Below, piece after piece: positions 18,017-26,541 of a DNA stretch of 64,000 nucleotides. The notes below the pieces were generated by a model, which saw only the letters and a list, made by a program, of their open reading frames with translations, did no database searches and was not told the DNA's origin. Numbering within the stretch: position 1 is the first letter of the stretch; every line of letters starts with the position of its first letter. The stretch comes from Armatimonadota bacterium (GTDB lineage: Bacteria; Armatimonadota; UBA5829; DSUL01). The stretch is from contig AP024674.1 in NCBI GenBank assembly GCA_025998755.1, forward strand, positions 1,040,162-1,104,161, given 5' to 3'. A program made the position numbers and the translations under genes.

Positions 18017-20182
18017 CTACGGCGCGAGTGGCGTGTAGTCCGCGGGGACCTGCTGCTCCCTGCCGCGCAGGACGCGGATTGTCTTGCCGTTGCGCACTTC
18101 GGACGTGATGACACCGACGATACTGAGGTAATCGCCGGGCATCGGATACACCTCAGAGCGGATGACCTTCACGCCCGTGGCATCGTCCTGGGCATCCACG
18201 CCGGAGCCGTCATCGAGCAGGAAGTAGCCCTCCAGCCAGTCCATCTTCGTGACCTTGCCGTATACCCGGACCAGCAGGCCTTCATTTTCGATGCCCACGT
18301 TGGTGGGCTGACCATCGGGACCAACGAACCGCGGGCCGCCCACGCTGCGGCTGCCGATGTTGCGGATCTTGGTGGTGCCGGTGCCTATCTTGGTTACGGT
18401 GGTGTCGCGCAGCACGCGCTCGCCCGTATCGAGCGTGCGCAGGATGCCCTTCACCTGGACCTTGTCACCGATGCTGACGCTTGCTCCCGACTCCACACGG
18501 ATACCCGCGGTCCCGTCCTCGTCCTGGACATAGAAGAACCCGGACTCGGAGAGCGGCACCAGGGTCACGATGGCGCCGTTGGTCGTCTCAACCATCGTAT
18601 AGTCCGGCTGAGCCTTGGCCTGTCCGATGGACGCCACCGGAATGGTCTCCGCCGGAGGGCCGGTCACTCGGACGTTGTCAACAGCCGTGATGTTCCACTG
18701 AAGCTGCCACTTCTGCTGGAACCGCACGAATACCGTGATTGCGTTGCTCTCCGCGACAGCCTCCACGCTCACAGGCACCCACTTGATCGGCAGGGTGTTG
18801 TCCCCGTGAGCGGGGTCGGTAGACCAGACAATCCAAGAAGGCTTCGGATTCGGGTCATTCGGATCCGGTGCGGGGCCGGGATCCACGCCGCCCTTCGGGT
18901 CAATGCCAACCCAGACCTGGCAGTCCCAAGGGGCTCCACCGTTTGCGAACGTCGCGATATACGCGTCCACACGATAAGTCATCCCCGGAACCGCCTTGAA
19001 GCGCTGATAGAAGCCGCCCTGCTTGCGATCATAGTTGCCGCCCGCGCCCGCGAAGTACTGGCCGTGCTGCGTGTTCACCACACCGAGCCAGCGCGGAACA
19101 CCGCTCGTGGGATACGGGCCGATGTAGCCGCTGGCGTCGCCGCCGTTACCTCCGCCCACCACGGGGAATGATCGCCACCCCACAGCCGTCCGGCTGGAAC
19201 CGGAGCCCTGGATCTGCTCGAAGCTGCCGTTGGTGAAGGTCGGCAGAGCCTCAGGGGGAGTGCGGAAGGTCTTGTCCAGCGAGTAGACCGTCTTGTAGCC
19301 CGTGGCCGCGCTCCGGACGCGGTAGTGATACTCCGTATCCGGCGAGAGACCGGTCAGCAGGACTCTGTGCACCTGCACATTGCCCGGAGCCTGGGCCGTC
19401 ATGGGATAGACCGCTCCATCATCGCCGTTCGGGGACGCAGGACCATACTCCACCACAGAGCTGGACGGGACATCAGTGGTCCACTCAATCTCGAAGGTGG
19501 TGTCCGACACCTGGGTTGCCTTAGGGCCGTCTGTAATGTTGATCCTCAGCGTGCTCCCGGCCGGCTGCACAGAGACGTTGTCCACATCAACCATCAGCCA
19601 GGCAGTGGCCTCTGGCATAATGCCACGCACCCAGATACTGGTTGGGCCGTTCGCATTGAAGCGCACGGAATATCGGCTCCAGGCGTCACTTTCCTGGAAA
19701 TCGATCCAGTTAATGGAGTTAGCCAGTGGGTTGGTGGTCTGTCCCGTAAGGTCGTAGCCCACCGACCCCGTCGGGATGACTGACTGGTTGGCGATGTTGA
19801 GCCGGAACATCCGGGCATCGATGTCCAGGTCATACGCCTGGCCCGCCACCGTGTTCACCACCTGCAGGATCCCGCCGCGGAAGCTGCTGCTGCGGATGGA
19901 ACCACCGATGATGCGCTGGTAGTTGTTGGCGTTAGGGTCCGGGACACCCGTGTTTCCTGGCATGCTCCACATGGCCGGATCGCCAGGCTGGGACGTCGGC
20001 GTAGCCGGCAGACGGGCGCTCCAAGCCGTCCATCCCGCCCCAACCCAATCGCCCAGTCCAGGGGGGGCCGGAGTCCACGTTCCTTCGAAGTCGCCGTTGG
20101 TGACCAGGTTCTGAGCGCTCACGCCGGCTCCCACGGTCAGAAGGAACGCAAGCATAATCAAATTGCAGCGCCACAATCGCAT
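18017..20182 (-). CDS. large exported protein: jelly-roll modules, FN3-like domain, OB-folds
   Basis: About 721 residues from the ATG at 20182 (AAAGGA upstream), with a signal peptide (LIMLAFLLTVGAGVSA). Domain order: an N-terminal carbohydrate-binding-like module (NLVTNGDFEGTW), an FN3 or phosphatase-N-like domain with TFEIEWTTDVPSSSVVEYG and LSPDTEYHYRVRS, a second jelly-roll module (FTNGSFEQIQGSG to WNITAVDNVRVTG), and two C-terminal OB-fold-like domains (GFFYVQDEDGTAGIRVESG; GYFLLDDGSGVDAQDD). No PEP-CTERM tail is visible. A surface binding or adhesion role is inferred. It lies behind a PEP-CTERM gene that shares its second module. Confidence 0.75.
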   Translation of the reverse strand: MRLWRCNLIMLAFLLTVGAGVSAQNLVTNGDFEGTWTPAPPGLGDWVGAGWTAWSARLPATPTSQPGDPAMWSMPGNTGVPDPNANNYQRIIGGSIRSSSFRGGILQVVNTVAGQAYDLDIDARMFRLNIANQSVIPTGSVGYDLTGQTTNPLANSINWIDFQESDAWSRYSVRFNANGPTSIWVRGIMPEATAWLMVDVDNVSVQPAGSTLRINITDGPKATQVSDTTFEIEWTTDVPSSSVVEYGPASPNGDDGAVYPMTAQAPGNVQVHRVLLTGLSPDTEYHYRVRSAATGYKTVYSLDKTFRTPPEALPTFTNGSFEQIQGSGSSRTAVGWRSFPVVGGGNGGDASGYIGPYPTSGVPRWLGVVNTQHGQYFAGAGGNYDRKQGGFYQRFKAVPGMTYRVDAYIATFANGGAPWDCQVWVGIDPKGGVDPGPAPDPNDPNPKPSWIVWSTDPAHGDNTLPIKWVPVSVEAVAESNAITVFVRFQQKWQLQWNITAVDNVRVTGPPAETIPVASIGQAKAQPDYTMVETTNGAIVTLVPLSESGFFYVQDEDGTAGIRVESGASVSIGDKVQVKGILRTLDTGERVLRDTTVTKIGTGTTKIRNIGSRSVGGPRFVGPDGQPTNVGIENEGLLVRVYGKVTKMDWLEGYFLLDDGSGVDAQDDATGVKVIRSEVYPMPGDYLSIVGVITSEVRNGKTIRVLRGREQQVPADYTPLAP

Positions 20183-20286
20183 AATCACTCTGTCCTTTCG
20201 CACGAGACCGACAGCGTTCCCCACTTCCGGCGCGGCACCCTCACGCGCCGACATGCAACCACCTTGAGAACGCTCATTCAGAAGTT

Positions 20287-20315
20287 ATTATGCCCTACCG
20301 GAGGGCAGAAGTCAT
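20287..20315 (-). promoter_or_regulatory. probable promoter for the OB-fold/FN3 protein gene
   Basis: On the minus strand ATGACT (20310-20315), a 17-base spacer and CATAAT (20287-20292) lie about 100 bases upstream of the start codon. Confidence 0.4.
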
Positions 20316-20349
20316 GGCATGAAGGGACGGATCACAGGTCCCACACGCA

Positions 20350-20393
20350 CTGGCAGCCGGGCTCCCCTCCTCTTCAGGCGACCCGGCTGCCAG
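20350..20393 (-). terminator. strong hairpin downstream of the PEP-CTERM gene
   Basis: CTGGCAGCCGGG (20350-20361) pairs perfectly with CCCGGCTGCCAG (20382-20393). No T-tract follows, so it may be a weak terminator or an mRNA-stabilising hairpin separating two exported-protein genes. Confidence 0.5.
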
Positions 20394-20445
20394 CATCATT
20401 GGAATGCGATGCAGACCACCAAGAAGGGCCCGCTCGCAAGCGAAC

Positions 20446-21072
20446 TCAGCGCCTCCGAAGGACCACGCCGGCCATACCGGCCAGTCCGGCGGCCATCGCC
20501 ATCAGGCTGCCCGGCTCCGGGACCACCTGGACGTCATCCGCCACGGACACGTTCCACTCGATCCCCCACTTGTGGATGCTCTTGATGAACACCGTGGCCG
20601 TTCCGGCCGGGGCGTTCGGCACCACGATGGTGCGCTGCTCCCACTGCATGGTTGCCCAAACCGGATCCGCCCAGATGATATTGCTCGACAGGCTGTCATT
20701 TCCGCCGAGCGGATCGAAGCCCAGCTGCACGCCAACATCGTAAATGCTGGTCGGATTATCGAGGAACTTGGCCATGGCCCATCCCCAGAAGCTCACCTCG
20801 GTGTAGCCGCCGGGGTTGTTGAACTGCTGGTAGATGTAGGCCTCATTGCGGGTGGTGTCCCAGCTGCTGATGCCGCCGGCCATGCCGGATCCCTCAATAG
20901 GGCTCACCGGGAGGCCATACGGCGTTGCATTGAACGGCTGCCAGTTGCCGCCGAAGAAGGTCACAGGGGTCCAGTTGTTCAGACCATTCTCGAACCCGCC
21001 GTTCACGAGCAGGTTGGCATGCGCGCCGGTCGCGATGGCCAGCAGAGCCGCCACAAGCATCAACCTCTTCAT
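20446..21072 (-). CDS. PEP-CTERM exported protein with a single jelly-roll module
   Basis: A 208-residue protein: signal peptide (KRLMLVAALLAIATGAHA), one beta-sandwich module from NLLVNGGFENGLNNW to WNVSVADDVQVV, and a PEP-CTERM tail (VPEPGSLM, a hydrophobic helix, VVLRRR). The tail predicts sorting by an exosortase, which is not encoded in this window. Its module matches part of the neighbouring large exported protein almost motif by motif. AAGGAG precedes the ATG and a probable promoter is at 21244-21272. Confidence 0.85.
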   Translation of the reverse strand: MKRLMLVAALLAIATGAHANLLVNGGFENGLNNWTPVTFFGGNWQPFNATPYGLPVSPIEGSGMAGGISSWDTTRNEAYIYQQFNNPGGYTEVSFWGWAMAKFLDNPTSIYDVGVQLGFDPLGGNDSLSSNIIWADPVWATMQWEQRTIVVPNAPAGTATVFIKSIHKWGIEWNVSVADDVQVVPEPGSLMAMAAGLAGMAGVVLRRR

Positions 21073-21243
21073 TGCTTTTCTCCTTACCTTTGTTCGCTGT
21101 CCCAGCCCTGCAGAGGAGCGCGGGCTGCAACCTTTAATCTTACCGTCACGCGCGCGAAATATTACGCACGCACAAGAGGAACACGTGAGGACGCCTGCGC
21201 CCGTATCTGAGTGCGGAGGAGCGTCTCACGCAGACCTGTTCTA

Positions 21244-21272
21244 AGCATAGCATCCAGCATTACGCGGGTCAA
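21244..21272 (-). promoter_or_regulatory. probable promoter for the jelly-roll PEP-CTERM gene
   Basis: On the minus strand TTGACC (21267-21272) and TATGCT (21244-21249) are separated by 17 bases. The resulting leader to the ATG at 21072 would be about 165 bases. A TATAAT further up (21317-21322) lacks a good -35 box. Confidence 0.5.
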
Positions 21273-21350
21273 TCGGGAATCTGCGTGCTGGAGCCCCAGA
21301 AGGTCAAAAACCGGTAATTATACTGGCCTTACACCCCGCCTGCCTACGCC

Positions 21351-23321
21351 TTAGCACGGGAAGCAGCGATACATCTGGATGCCCAGAATAGATCCTGCAA
21401 GCGCCCAGCAGCCGGACGCCATATAGTCACCCAGCACCAGCCCCAGAAAGAATGGCAATGCGGCGCGGTATCCCTTGATGCCGGCATACCGGGTGATCAG
21501 CACCTTGCACGCCCAGGCCACAAGGAACGGACACCAGAGCCACTGGAGCGTCTCCGTGTGCGCCAGAACGTAGCCCACCGGGTGGAACGGGAACGAGACG
21601 AAGTTGGTCCGCAGCCAGCCAAGCGTCATTGTCACCACTGCGCCAAAGACCATCGCGATGACGCCTGCCACATCAGGTCCCTTCGGATCCGCCAAATAGT
21701 TGCTGACGCGGTCGAAAGGCAATCGCCCCATCCAGGTGCGCCAGGGCTCCACCTTGGCTGTCGCCGCTCCGAACTGATACCAGACCGCCAGACACGCCCA
21801 GAACCCCACGGCTATTCCGGCGACGATGGCGATCAGCATGGCCACCGTCAACGACCTCTGGCGGATGCGCGCAACCTGAGCGATCTTCATCCCTTCGATG
21901 TGCGTTGGCATCGGATTGCAGCGCATCTCAATGGAGAACCAGTTGAAGTACGCCAGCGCCACCAGGTTACCCTTGCTGAAGAGCGAGCTGCCGACAGGCT
22001 GGATGACCGTGTCCATGGCGTTGACATACGGCCCGAAGGTCCACGGGGGACCAGCGACGGCTCGCAGGCGGGTGATGGTTGTGGAGAAAAGGAAATAGAC
22101 CGCCAGGTATGCCGCCGCAACCACCGGGGATACGCCAGCAGCGACGCAGAAGATCACAAGAAGCGCGAAGCCGCCAGCCAGCCCGAATACGGCCGTCCGG
22201 TAACTGAGCGATTCATTGGAGTCGTCCACCGCCGGGGCGCGTCCGATGGCGTGCAGAAAGACCTCCTTCAGATGCCTGCGCGCCAGCCAGAACACGGAAA
22301 TCCCGATACCGATGAATGCGCCGGTCCCCTGCTGGGCCACATAGGGCGGCGCGCTGACCGCCCCGCCAGGCGCCTCCCATCCCACCCAGGCCACAAAGAC
22401 GTGCTCCAGCTTCATGAAGAGATAGAAGAACCAGCACGAGAAGCTCACGTCCGCGGCCACAATGAACGCCAGTCCGATTGCCAGCGGATAGAACGTCGTC
22501 GGGAAGTAGCCGATGGCGTTCCACGGCGGGACCGCGAAGCTCTGGCCAAGATCATTCGCCCGGATCTGGATGTAGGGCATCGTGGGATAGAGATGGTTCA
22601 GGCTGTTGATGGTCTCAACCCCGGCCGCCACCAGGAATCCCAGCCACATGGCCTTGTTCCGGAAGAATGACCCTTTCGGATCCGTCATCTCCAGCGGCAG
22701 CATCACGATGGGAAAGGTCAGGCGTTCCCGGTCCATCCACTGCCTGCGCACCAGCGTGTTGATGCACAGCATGCAGAAGAGCATCACGAAAAGGAAACCG
22801 CTCCAGAGGATGACCGGCCGCAGCCATGCATCCCAGGGAACGGGCTGTCCTCCCTGATAGAACCCCTGGATGGCCGATAGCTTCGGCATCAGGTGGCGAG
22901 GGGCGAACTGCAGGTACTCTCCCCAGTTGTTCTCCGGGGTCTTGTAGTACGGCACTGCCCCCAGGGTGGTGCACAGGAACTGAATCATGCCCATCCCGGA
23001 GAGGATGACCGCCACCGTCAGCATGACGTATATGGTCATCAACTCGCTCTGAGTCAACTCACGGGACGGCCAGAAACGACGCACCAACGCGTTGCCCATA
23101 AGCAGCGCCATCAGAATGAGCACGGGGGGCATCATGAGCGATGTGGAGGTCAGGTCCGTCTGAGAGACCACGTCTCCGTAAACGCCCCAGAACACCCCGG
23201 GGATTATGGCTACGAATCCGATCAGCACGGACCGGAGCGTGATACCCCGATCCGGCGACGCCGCCTCCGGCAGAGCGGAAGGCTCTTCAGGATCTATTCT
23301 TTCGCGCAGTTGGACCGACAA
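21351..23321 (-). CDS. large polytopic membrane protein, DUF6785-like
   Basis: A 656-residue protein with roughly 12-14 hydrophobic segments after a short charged N-terminus. Features include ITLRSVLIGFVAIIPGVFWG, LTQSELMTIYVMLTVAVI and MRCNPMPTHIEGMKIAQ. It resembles the DUF6785/DUF6784 integral membrane proteins found mainly in Armatimonadota, Planctomycetota and relatives; the family name is from memory. Function is unknown, with transport the obvious guess. It follows the amidohydrolase gene by 86 bases on the same strand, so the pair may form an operon for import and breakdown of one compound. Confidence 0.65.
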   Translation of the reverse strand: MSVQLRERIDPEEPSALPEAASPDRGITLRSVLIGFVAIIPGVFWGVYGDVVSQTDLTSTSLMMPPVLILMALLMGNALVRRFWPSRELTQSELMTIYVMLTVAVILSGMGMIQFLCTTLGAVPYYKTPENNWGEYLQFAPRHLMPKLSAIQGFYQGGQPVPWDAWLRPVILWSGFLFVMLFCMLCINTLVRRQWMDRERLTFPIVMLPLEMTDPKGSFFRNKAMWLGFLVAAGVETINSLNHLYPTMPYIQIRANDLGQSFAVPPWNAIGYFPTTFYPLAIGLAFIVAADVSFSCWFFYLFMKLEHVFVAWVGWEAPGGAVSAPPYVAQQGTGAFIGIGISVFWLARRHLKEVFLHAIGRAPAVDDSNESLSYRTAVFGLAGGFALLVIFCVAAGVSPVVAAAYLAVYFLFSTTITRLRAVAGPPWTFGPYVNAMDTVIQPVGSSLFSKGNLVALAYFNWFSIEMRCNPMPTHIEGMKIAQVARIRQRSLTVAMLIAIVAGIAVGFWACLAVWYQFGAATAKVEPWRTWMGRLPFDRVSNYLADPKGPDVAGVIAMVFGAVVTMTLGWLRTNFVSFPFHPVGYVLAHTETLQWLWCPFLVAWACKVLITRYAGIKGYRAALPFFLGLVLGDYMASGCWALAGSILGIQMYRCFPC

Positions 23322-23407
23322 TGACTGGCTCCGTGGCGGAAGCCCCCGGCTCGGCCTCCGCCCGAATGAACTCTGCCAATACCCCTCCGCCGGGACAGGA
23401 CTCTGAA

Positions 23408-24718
23408 TCAGGCTGCAGAAGCAGCCGCGCCAAGGCGAGACTCCAGCCCGAAGTTTCGGGCGGCATTGCGGTGCATCAGCTCGGGCACCAGCGCAAGGGA
23501 CTGATTAAGGGTCAGCCACCCATCCTCGACAAGGTGGGTTAGGGCCATTGCGATGCCCTTGCGTGCCACCACAGCGTGGCCAACCACGTTCTCCACTGGG
23601 AAAAAGTCGCCGCCGAATACGTGCAACTTGTGCCAAGGCACAGCCATCAGGAAGTCCTGCAAAAACCGCACGCACGTATTCGGATTGATGATCCACGCCC
23701 AGCACATGTCAATGCATGCATTCGTGAAGTGCTTGGCAACCGCGATCATCTCTTCGTGGTAAGGATAACCGATATGGAAGATGTCGAATGTGGTACGCGG
23801 AAAATCCCGGAGCAGCGTGCACATATCGGCCGGATTGGCCCCGACCCTGTCCAGCGCCATATAGTTGGCACCGGCGTAGTAGCCGGTGTGAAGTTTCACC
23901 ACCAGGCCGTACTCCGTGGCCACACTGACGCAACGGCGGAAGAGATGGTCCTGCAACGCCTTCATCTCCGGCCACGCAAGCTCCTCCCCGCGCACATGCC
24001 GCTCGAATAGAGGGGCGGCCACATCCTTCGGAACGTCTTCATAGTTCAGCGGCCGGCCGTAGGCCGCCTGGCTCTTGACGGCCACCGCGCGGGGCCCGTA
24101 TTTCTCGAAGACCCGTTCAATGACCTCGTACCACTCATCCAGCGTGCCTGCCTCAACACCCGTTTCAGCGGCCATCCCTTTTACATCGGGAGGAGTGGAA
24201 AGCGGCATAATGCTCAGATCCTGCCGGAGCAACTCGGGGTAGGAGGTCTCACAGAACACCCTCTGCAGCGAGTTGACCTGGCAGTGCTCAATGTTTGCGA
24301 CGTCCTGCAGGATCTCGCGGTAGAATCCCGGACGCACCCGTTCCTGGAACCGCGCGTTCAGAATATCCAGGTTGGCGACCGCAAGGTCGTCCTCTCCGTA
24401 AAGCTCCCGTAGTGTGATGCGCAGGGCCAGCCCGTATCCCGTCTGCTTTACACGCATCCAGTAAGGCTCCAGCATCTCCCATCGACTGTGGAGGTCAAGC
24501 TCCGGCGAGAGGATCTGCTGCACCTGCTGCTCCGTCATTCCAGCGGAAACCAGGTCGTTAGCCACATAGTGCGCAAGCAGGTACAAGATGTCGTTACAGG
24601 GGAACAGGAAACTCCTGCCGGCCGGACCCAGACGGTCGGCCTCCTCGATGATGTGCTCGTGCGTGTCAGCCAGCGGAGTGGAGGCGATGAGTTCGCCCAG
24701 CTCCGGAATGATGTTCAT
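23408..24718 (-). CDS. metal-dependent amidohydrolase family protein
   Basis: A 436-residue TIM-barrel hydrolase. The H-x-H metal motif is near the N-terminus (LADTHEHIIEE), with later candidate ligands in LVVKLHTGYY, TFDIFHIGYPY and VFGGDFFPVENV. This set of two His pairs and a late Asp fits the amidohydrolase superfamily, and the long helical insertion resembles uronate-isomerase-like members. The substrate is unknown. Probably cotranscribed with the downstream DUF6785-like membrane protein. Confidence 0.75.
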   Translation of the reverse strand: MNIIPELGELIASTPLADTHEHIIEEADRLGPAGRSFLFPCNDILYLLAHYVANDLVSAGMTEQQVQQILSPELDLHSRWEMLEPYWMRVKQTGYGLALRITLRELYGEDDLAVANLDILNARFQERVRPGFYREILQDVANIEHCQVNSLQRVFCETSYPELLRQDLSIMPLSTPPDVKGMAAETGVEAGTLDEWYEVIERVFEKYGPRAVAVKSQAAYGRPLNYEDVPKDVAAPLFERHVRGEELAWPEMKALQDHLFRRCVSVATEYGLVVKLHTGYYAGANYMALDRVGANPADMCTLLRDFPRTTFDIFHIGYPYHEEMIAVAKHFTNACIDMCWAWIINPNTCVRFLQDFLMAVPWHKLHVFGGDFFPVENVVGHAVVARKGIAMALTHLVEDGWLTLNQSLALVPELMHRNAARNFGLESRLGAAASAA

Positions 24719-24873
24719 CAGAAACAGTCCTCGCAGGCGTGGTCCGGCGCCAGTCAGGGAGTCCGGCCGAAGCGCAGTTTACCATGACGGCATGTCTGCC
24801 GTCCCTGTCGAAAGGGCGCCGCGGGCATCGCGCAGGCAACTGCGCGTATAATGCCGCAAAGGAGGCAGGCAGA

Positions 24874-25200
24874 GTGATCGAGACAGCACGCATCGCACTG
24901 ATCATATACGGGGCGCTGGTCATCGCCGGTGGCGTGATGGGCTACGCGAAAGCTGGAAGCACGGCATCGCTCATCTCCGGGCTGATCTTCGGGGTCGTCG
25001 CGCTTGCGGCGGGCATCTCGGCATTCCGTGCGCCCGGACCAGGGCTGACCGCCGGGCTCGCGGCTTCCCTGTTCGTGGGGGTGTTCTTCCTCTTCCGCTT
25101 TCTTCACACGCGCGCCCTCATGCCGGCCGGCATGACGCTGGCACTCAGCGTGTTGGTGGCTGTGCTGACCTTCCTGGCGCTCCGGTCGATTCGCGCCTGA
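24874..25200 (+). CDS. TMEM14/UPF0136 family small membrane protein
   Basis: A 108-residue protein with a GTG start at 24874 preceded by GGAGG at the right distance. It is almost entirely hydrophobic with four TM helices and the family pattern IIYGALVIAGGVMGYAKAGS. Bacterial homologues of TMEM14 have no settled function. TATAAT at 24847-24852 may be its -10 box. It is divergent from the amidohydrolase operon and converges with the M16 genes. Confidence 0.8.
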   Translation: MIETARIALIIYGALVIAGGVMGYAKAGSTASLISGLIFGVVALAAGISAFRAPGPGLTAGLAASLFVGVFFLFRFLHTRALMPAGMTLALSVLVAVLTFLALRSIRA

Positions 25201-25206
25201 GCAGGA

Positions 25207-26541
25207 CTACTCCCGGGGAACGACAAGCACCATCGCGGAGCGCCGGAAAAGCTCCGCCGCGCGCTCCCGGACCTCGGTGAGAGTCACGGACTGCACCAGT
25301 CCGGGAAAAGCCTGGTCGAATTCCCAGCCCAATCCGAGCGCCTCGAACCAGGCCAGATGCTTGGAGCGCTCCTGAAGCCTCTGGTGCCTCAACGCGAAGG
25401 TGCCAACCAGATAGTTCTTCGCACGCGTCAGCTCCGCCTCCGTAATGGGTGACTGCGACAGAGAGTCCACGCTTGCCTTGAGCGCCGCGCGCACCTGCTC
25501 AAATGACGGGTCCACATCGCGAGGCCCGGCAGGCACATATGCCGGAGAAAGCGCATAGGCCACCACGTGAGACTGATAGAGAAGAGGGGGATAGAGCGTC
25601 CCCAGCTCGTAGACCAGTCCCTGTTCCTCCCGGATCTGCTGGAACATCCGGGAGGCTTTTCCGCCGCCAAGAACGGCCGCGACGACGGAATCCGTGGCGT
25701 AACGACGCGAATTCAGGCCGCTTGCGGGGGCTCCCGCCAGCACGTAGGTTACACCTGAATCCATTTCCAGAATGACAGGGCCGGACGAGGGTGGCGGGGA
25801 TGCGGCGGGAGGCTCACGCAGAGGAGCCGCGGCCGGCTGCAACCGCCCGAACCAAACCCGGGCCGCATCACGGACCTGCTCCACGCGCACATCTCCTACC
25901 ACAGCAAGTACCATGTTCGATGGCACAAACCAGTCCTTCACGAAACGGCGCACCTGCTCAGGAGTGATCTGCTCCACACGCTCCGGCTCCGCCAGCAGAG
26001 GCCGGCCGTAAGGTCTGCCGGGATGCAACAAGGCGACAAGGCGGTCATAGCCGGCTCGGAAGGGATTGCGGGCGGCCTCCCGGGCGTCTTCGACCACCTT
26101 ACTCCTTGCTTCCAAAATGCGCTGAGCATCGAGTTTCGGTTCGATGAGCGTCTCTGCCAGGAGCTCCAGAGCAGGCTTAAGCTGCGCCGCGGTGGTGGAG
26201 ACATAGATCTCCATGTAGTCGGGATCCCAGGTCACGGAGAAGCTCCCGCCCACTTCATCCACAAGCCGAGCAAGCTTCCTCTCGGAGAGATTCCTGGCCC
26301 CTGTAAGGAGCACTCGTGCCAGGATCTGACCCACGCCGGGAGTCTCGCCCTCCTCCAGCGCTCCTGCGCGAACGACCACCGTCAGCGCCACCAGCCCCCG
26401 ACCCGGCTCCGGCTTCACCAGAAGCCGCAGACCGTTCGGGAAGGTCAGGCGGGTCACCTGAGAGCTTGCTGCCGGAGTCTGAGCGGCGCACGCTCCCACC
26501 CACGCAAGAGTCATCAGAACGGATAGCACCCGGGTGATCAC
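25207..26541 (-). CDS. M16 family peptidase-like protein, catalytically inactive partner
   Basis: A 444-residue exported protein (signal peptide VLSVLMTLAWVGACAAQ). The two-lobed M16 fold is recognisable: TFPNGLRLLVKPEPGRGLVALTV at the start and GGGKASRMFQQIREEQGLVYE in the second half. The HxxEH zinc motif is replaced by GQILARVLLTG, so it cannot hydrolyse peptides alone. It overlaps the active M16 gene by 4 bases (ATGA), as expected for a heterodimeric M16 pair in which this subunit binds substrate. Confidence 0.85.
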   Translation of the reverse strand: MITRVLSVLMTLAWVGACAAQTPAASSQVTRLTFPNGLRLLVKPEPGRGLVALTVVVRAGALEEGETPGVGQILARVLLTGARNLSERKLARLVDEVGGSFSVTWDPDYMEIYVSTTAAQLKPALELLAETLIEPKLDAQRILEARSKVVEDAREAARNPFRAGYDRLVALLHPGRPYGRPLLAEPERVEQITPEQVRRFVKDWFVPSNMVLAVVGDVRVEQVRDAARVWFGRLQPAAAPLREPPAASPPPSSGPVILEMDSGVTYVLAGAPASGLNSRRYATDSVVAAVLGGGKASRMFQQIREEQGLVYELGTLYPPLLYQSHVVAYALSPAYVPAGPRDVDPSFEQVRAALKASVDSLSQSPITEAELTRAKNYLVGTFALRHQRLQERSKHLAWFEALGLGWEFDQAFPGLVQSVTLTEVRERAAELFRRSAMVLVVPRE

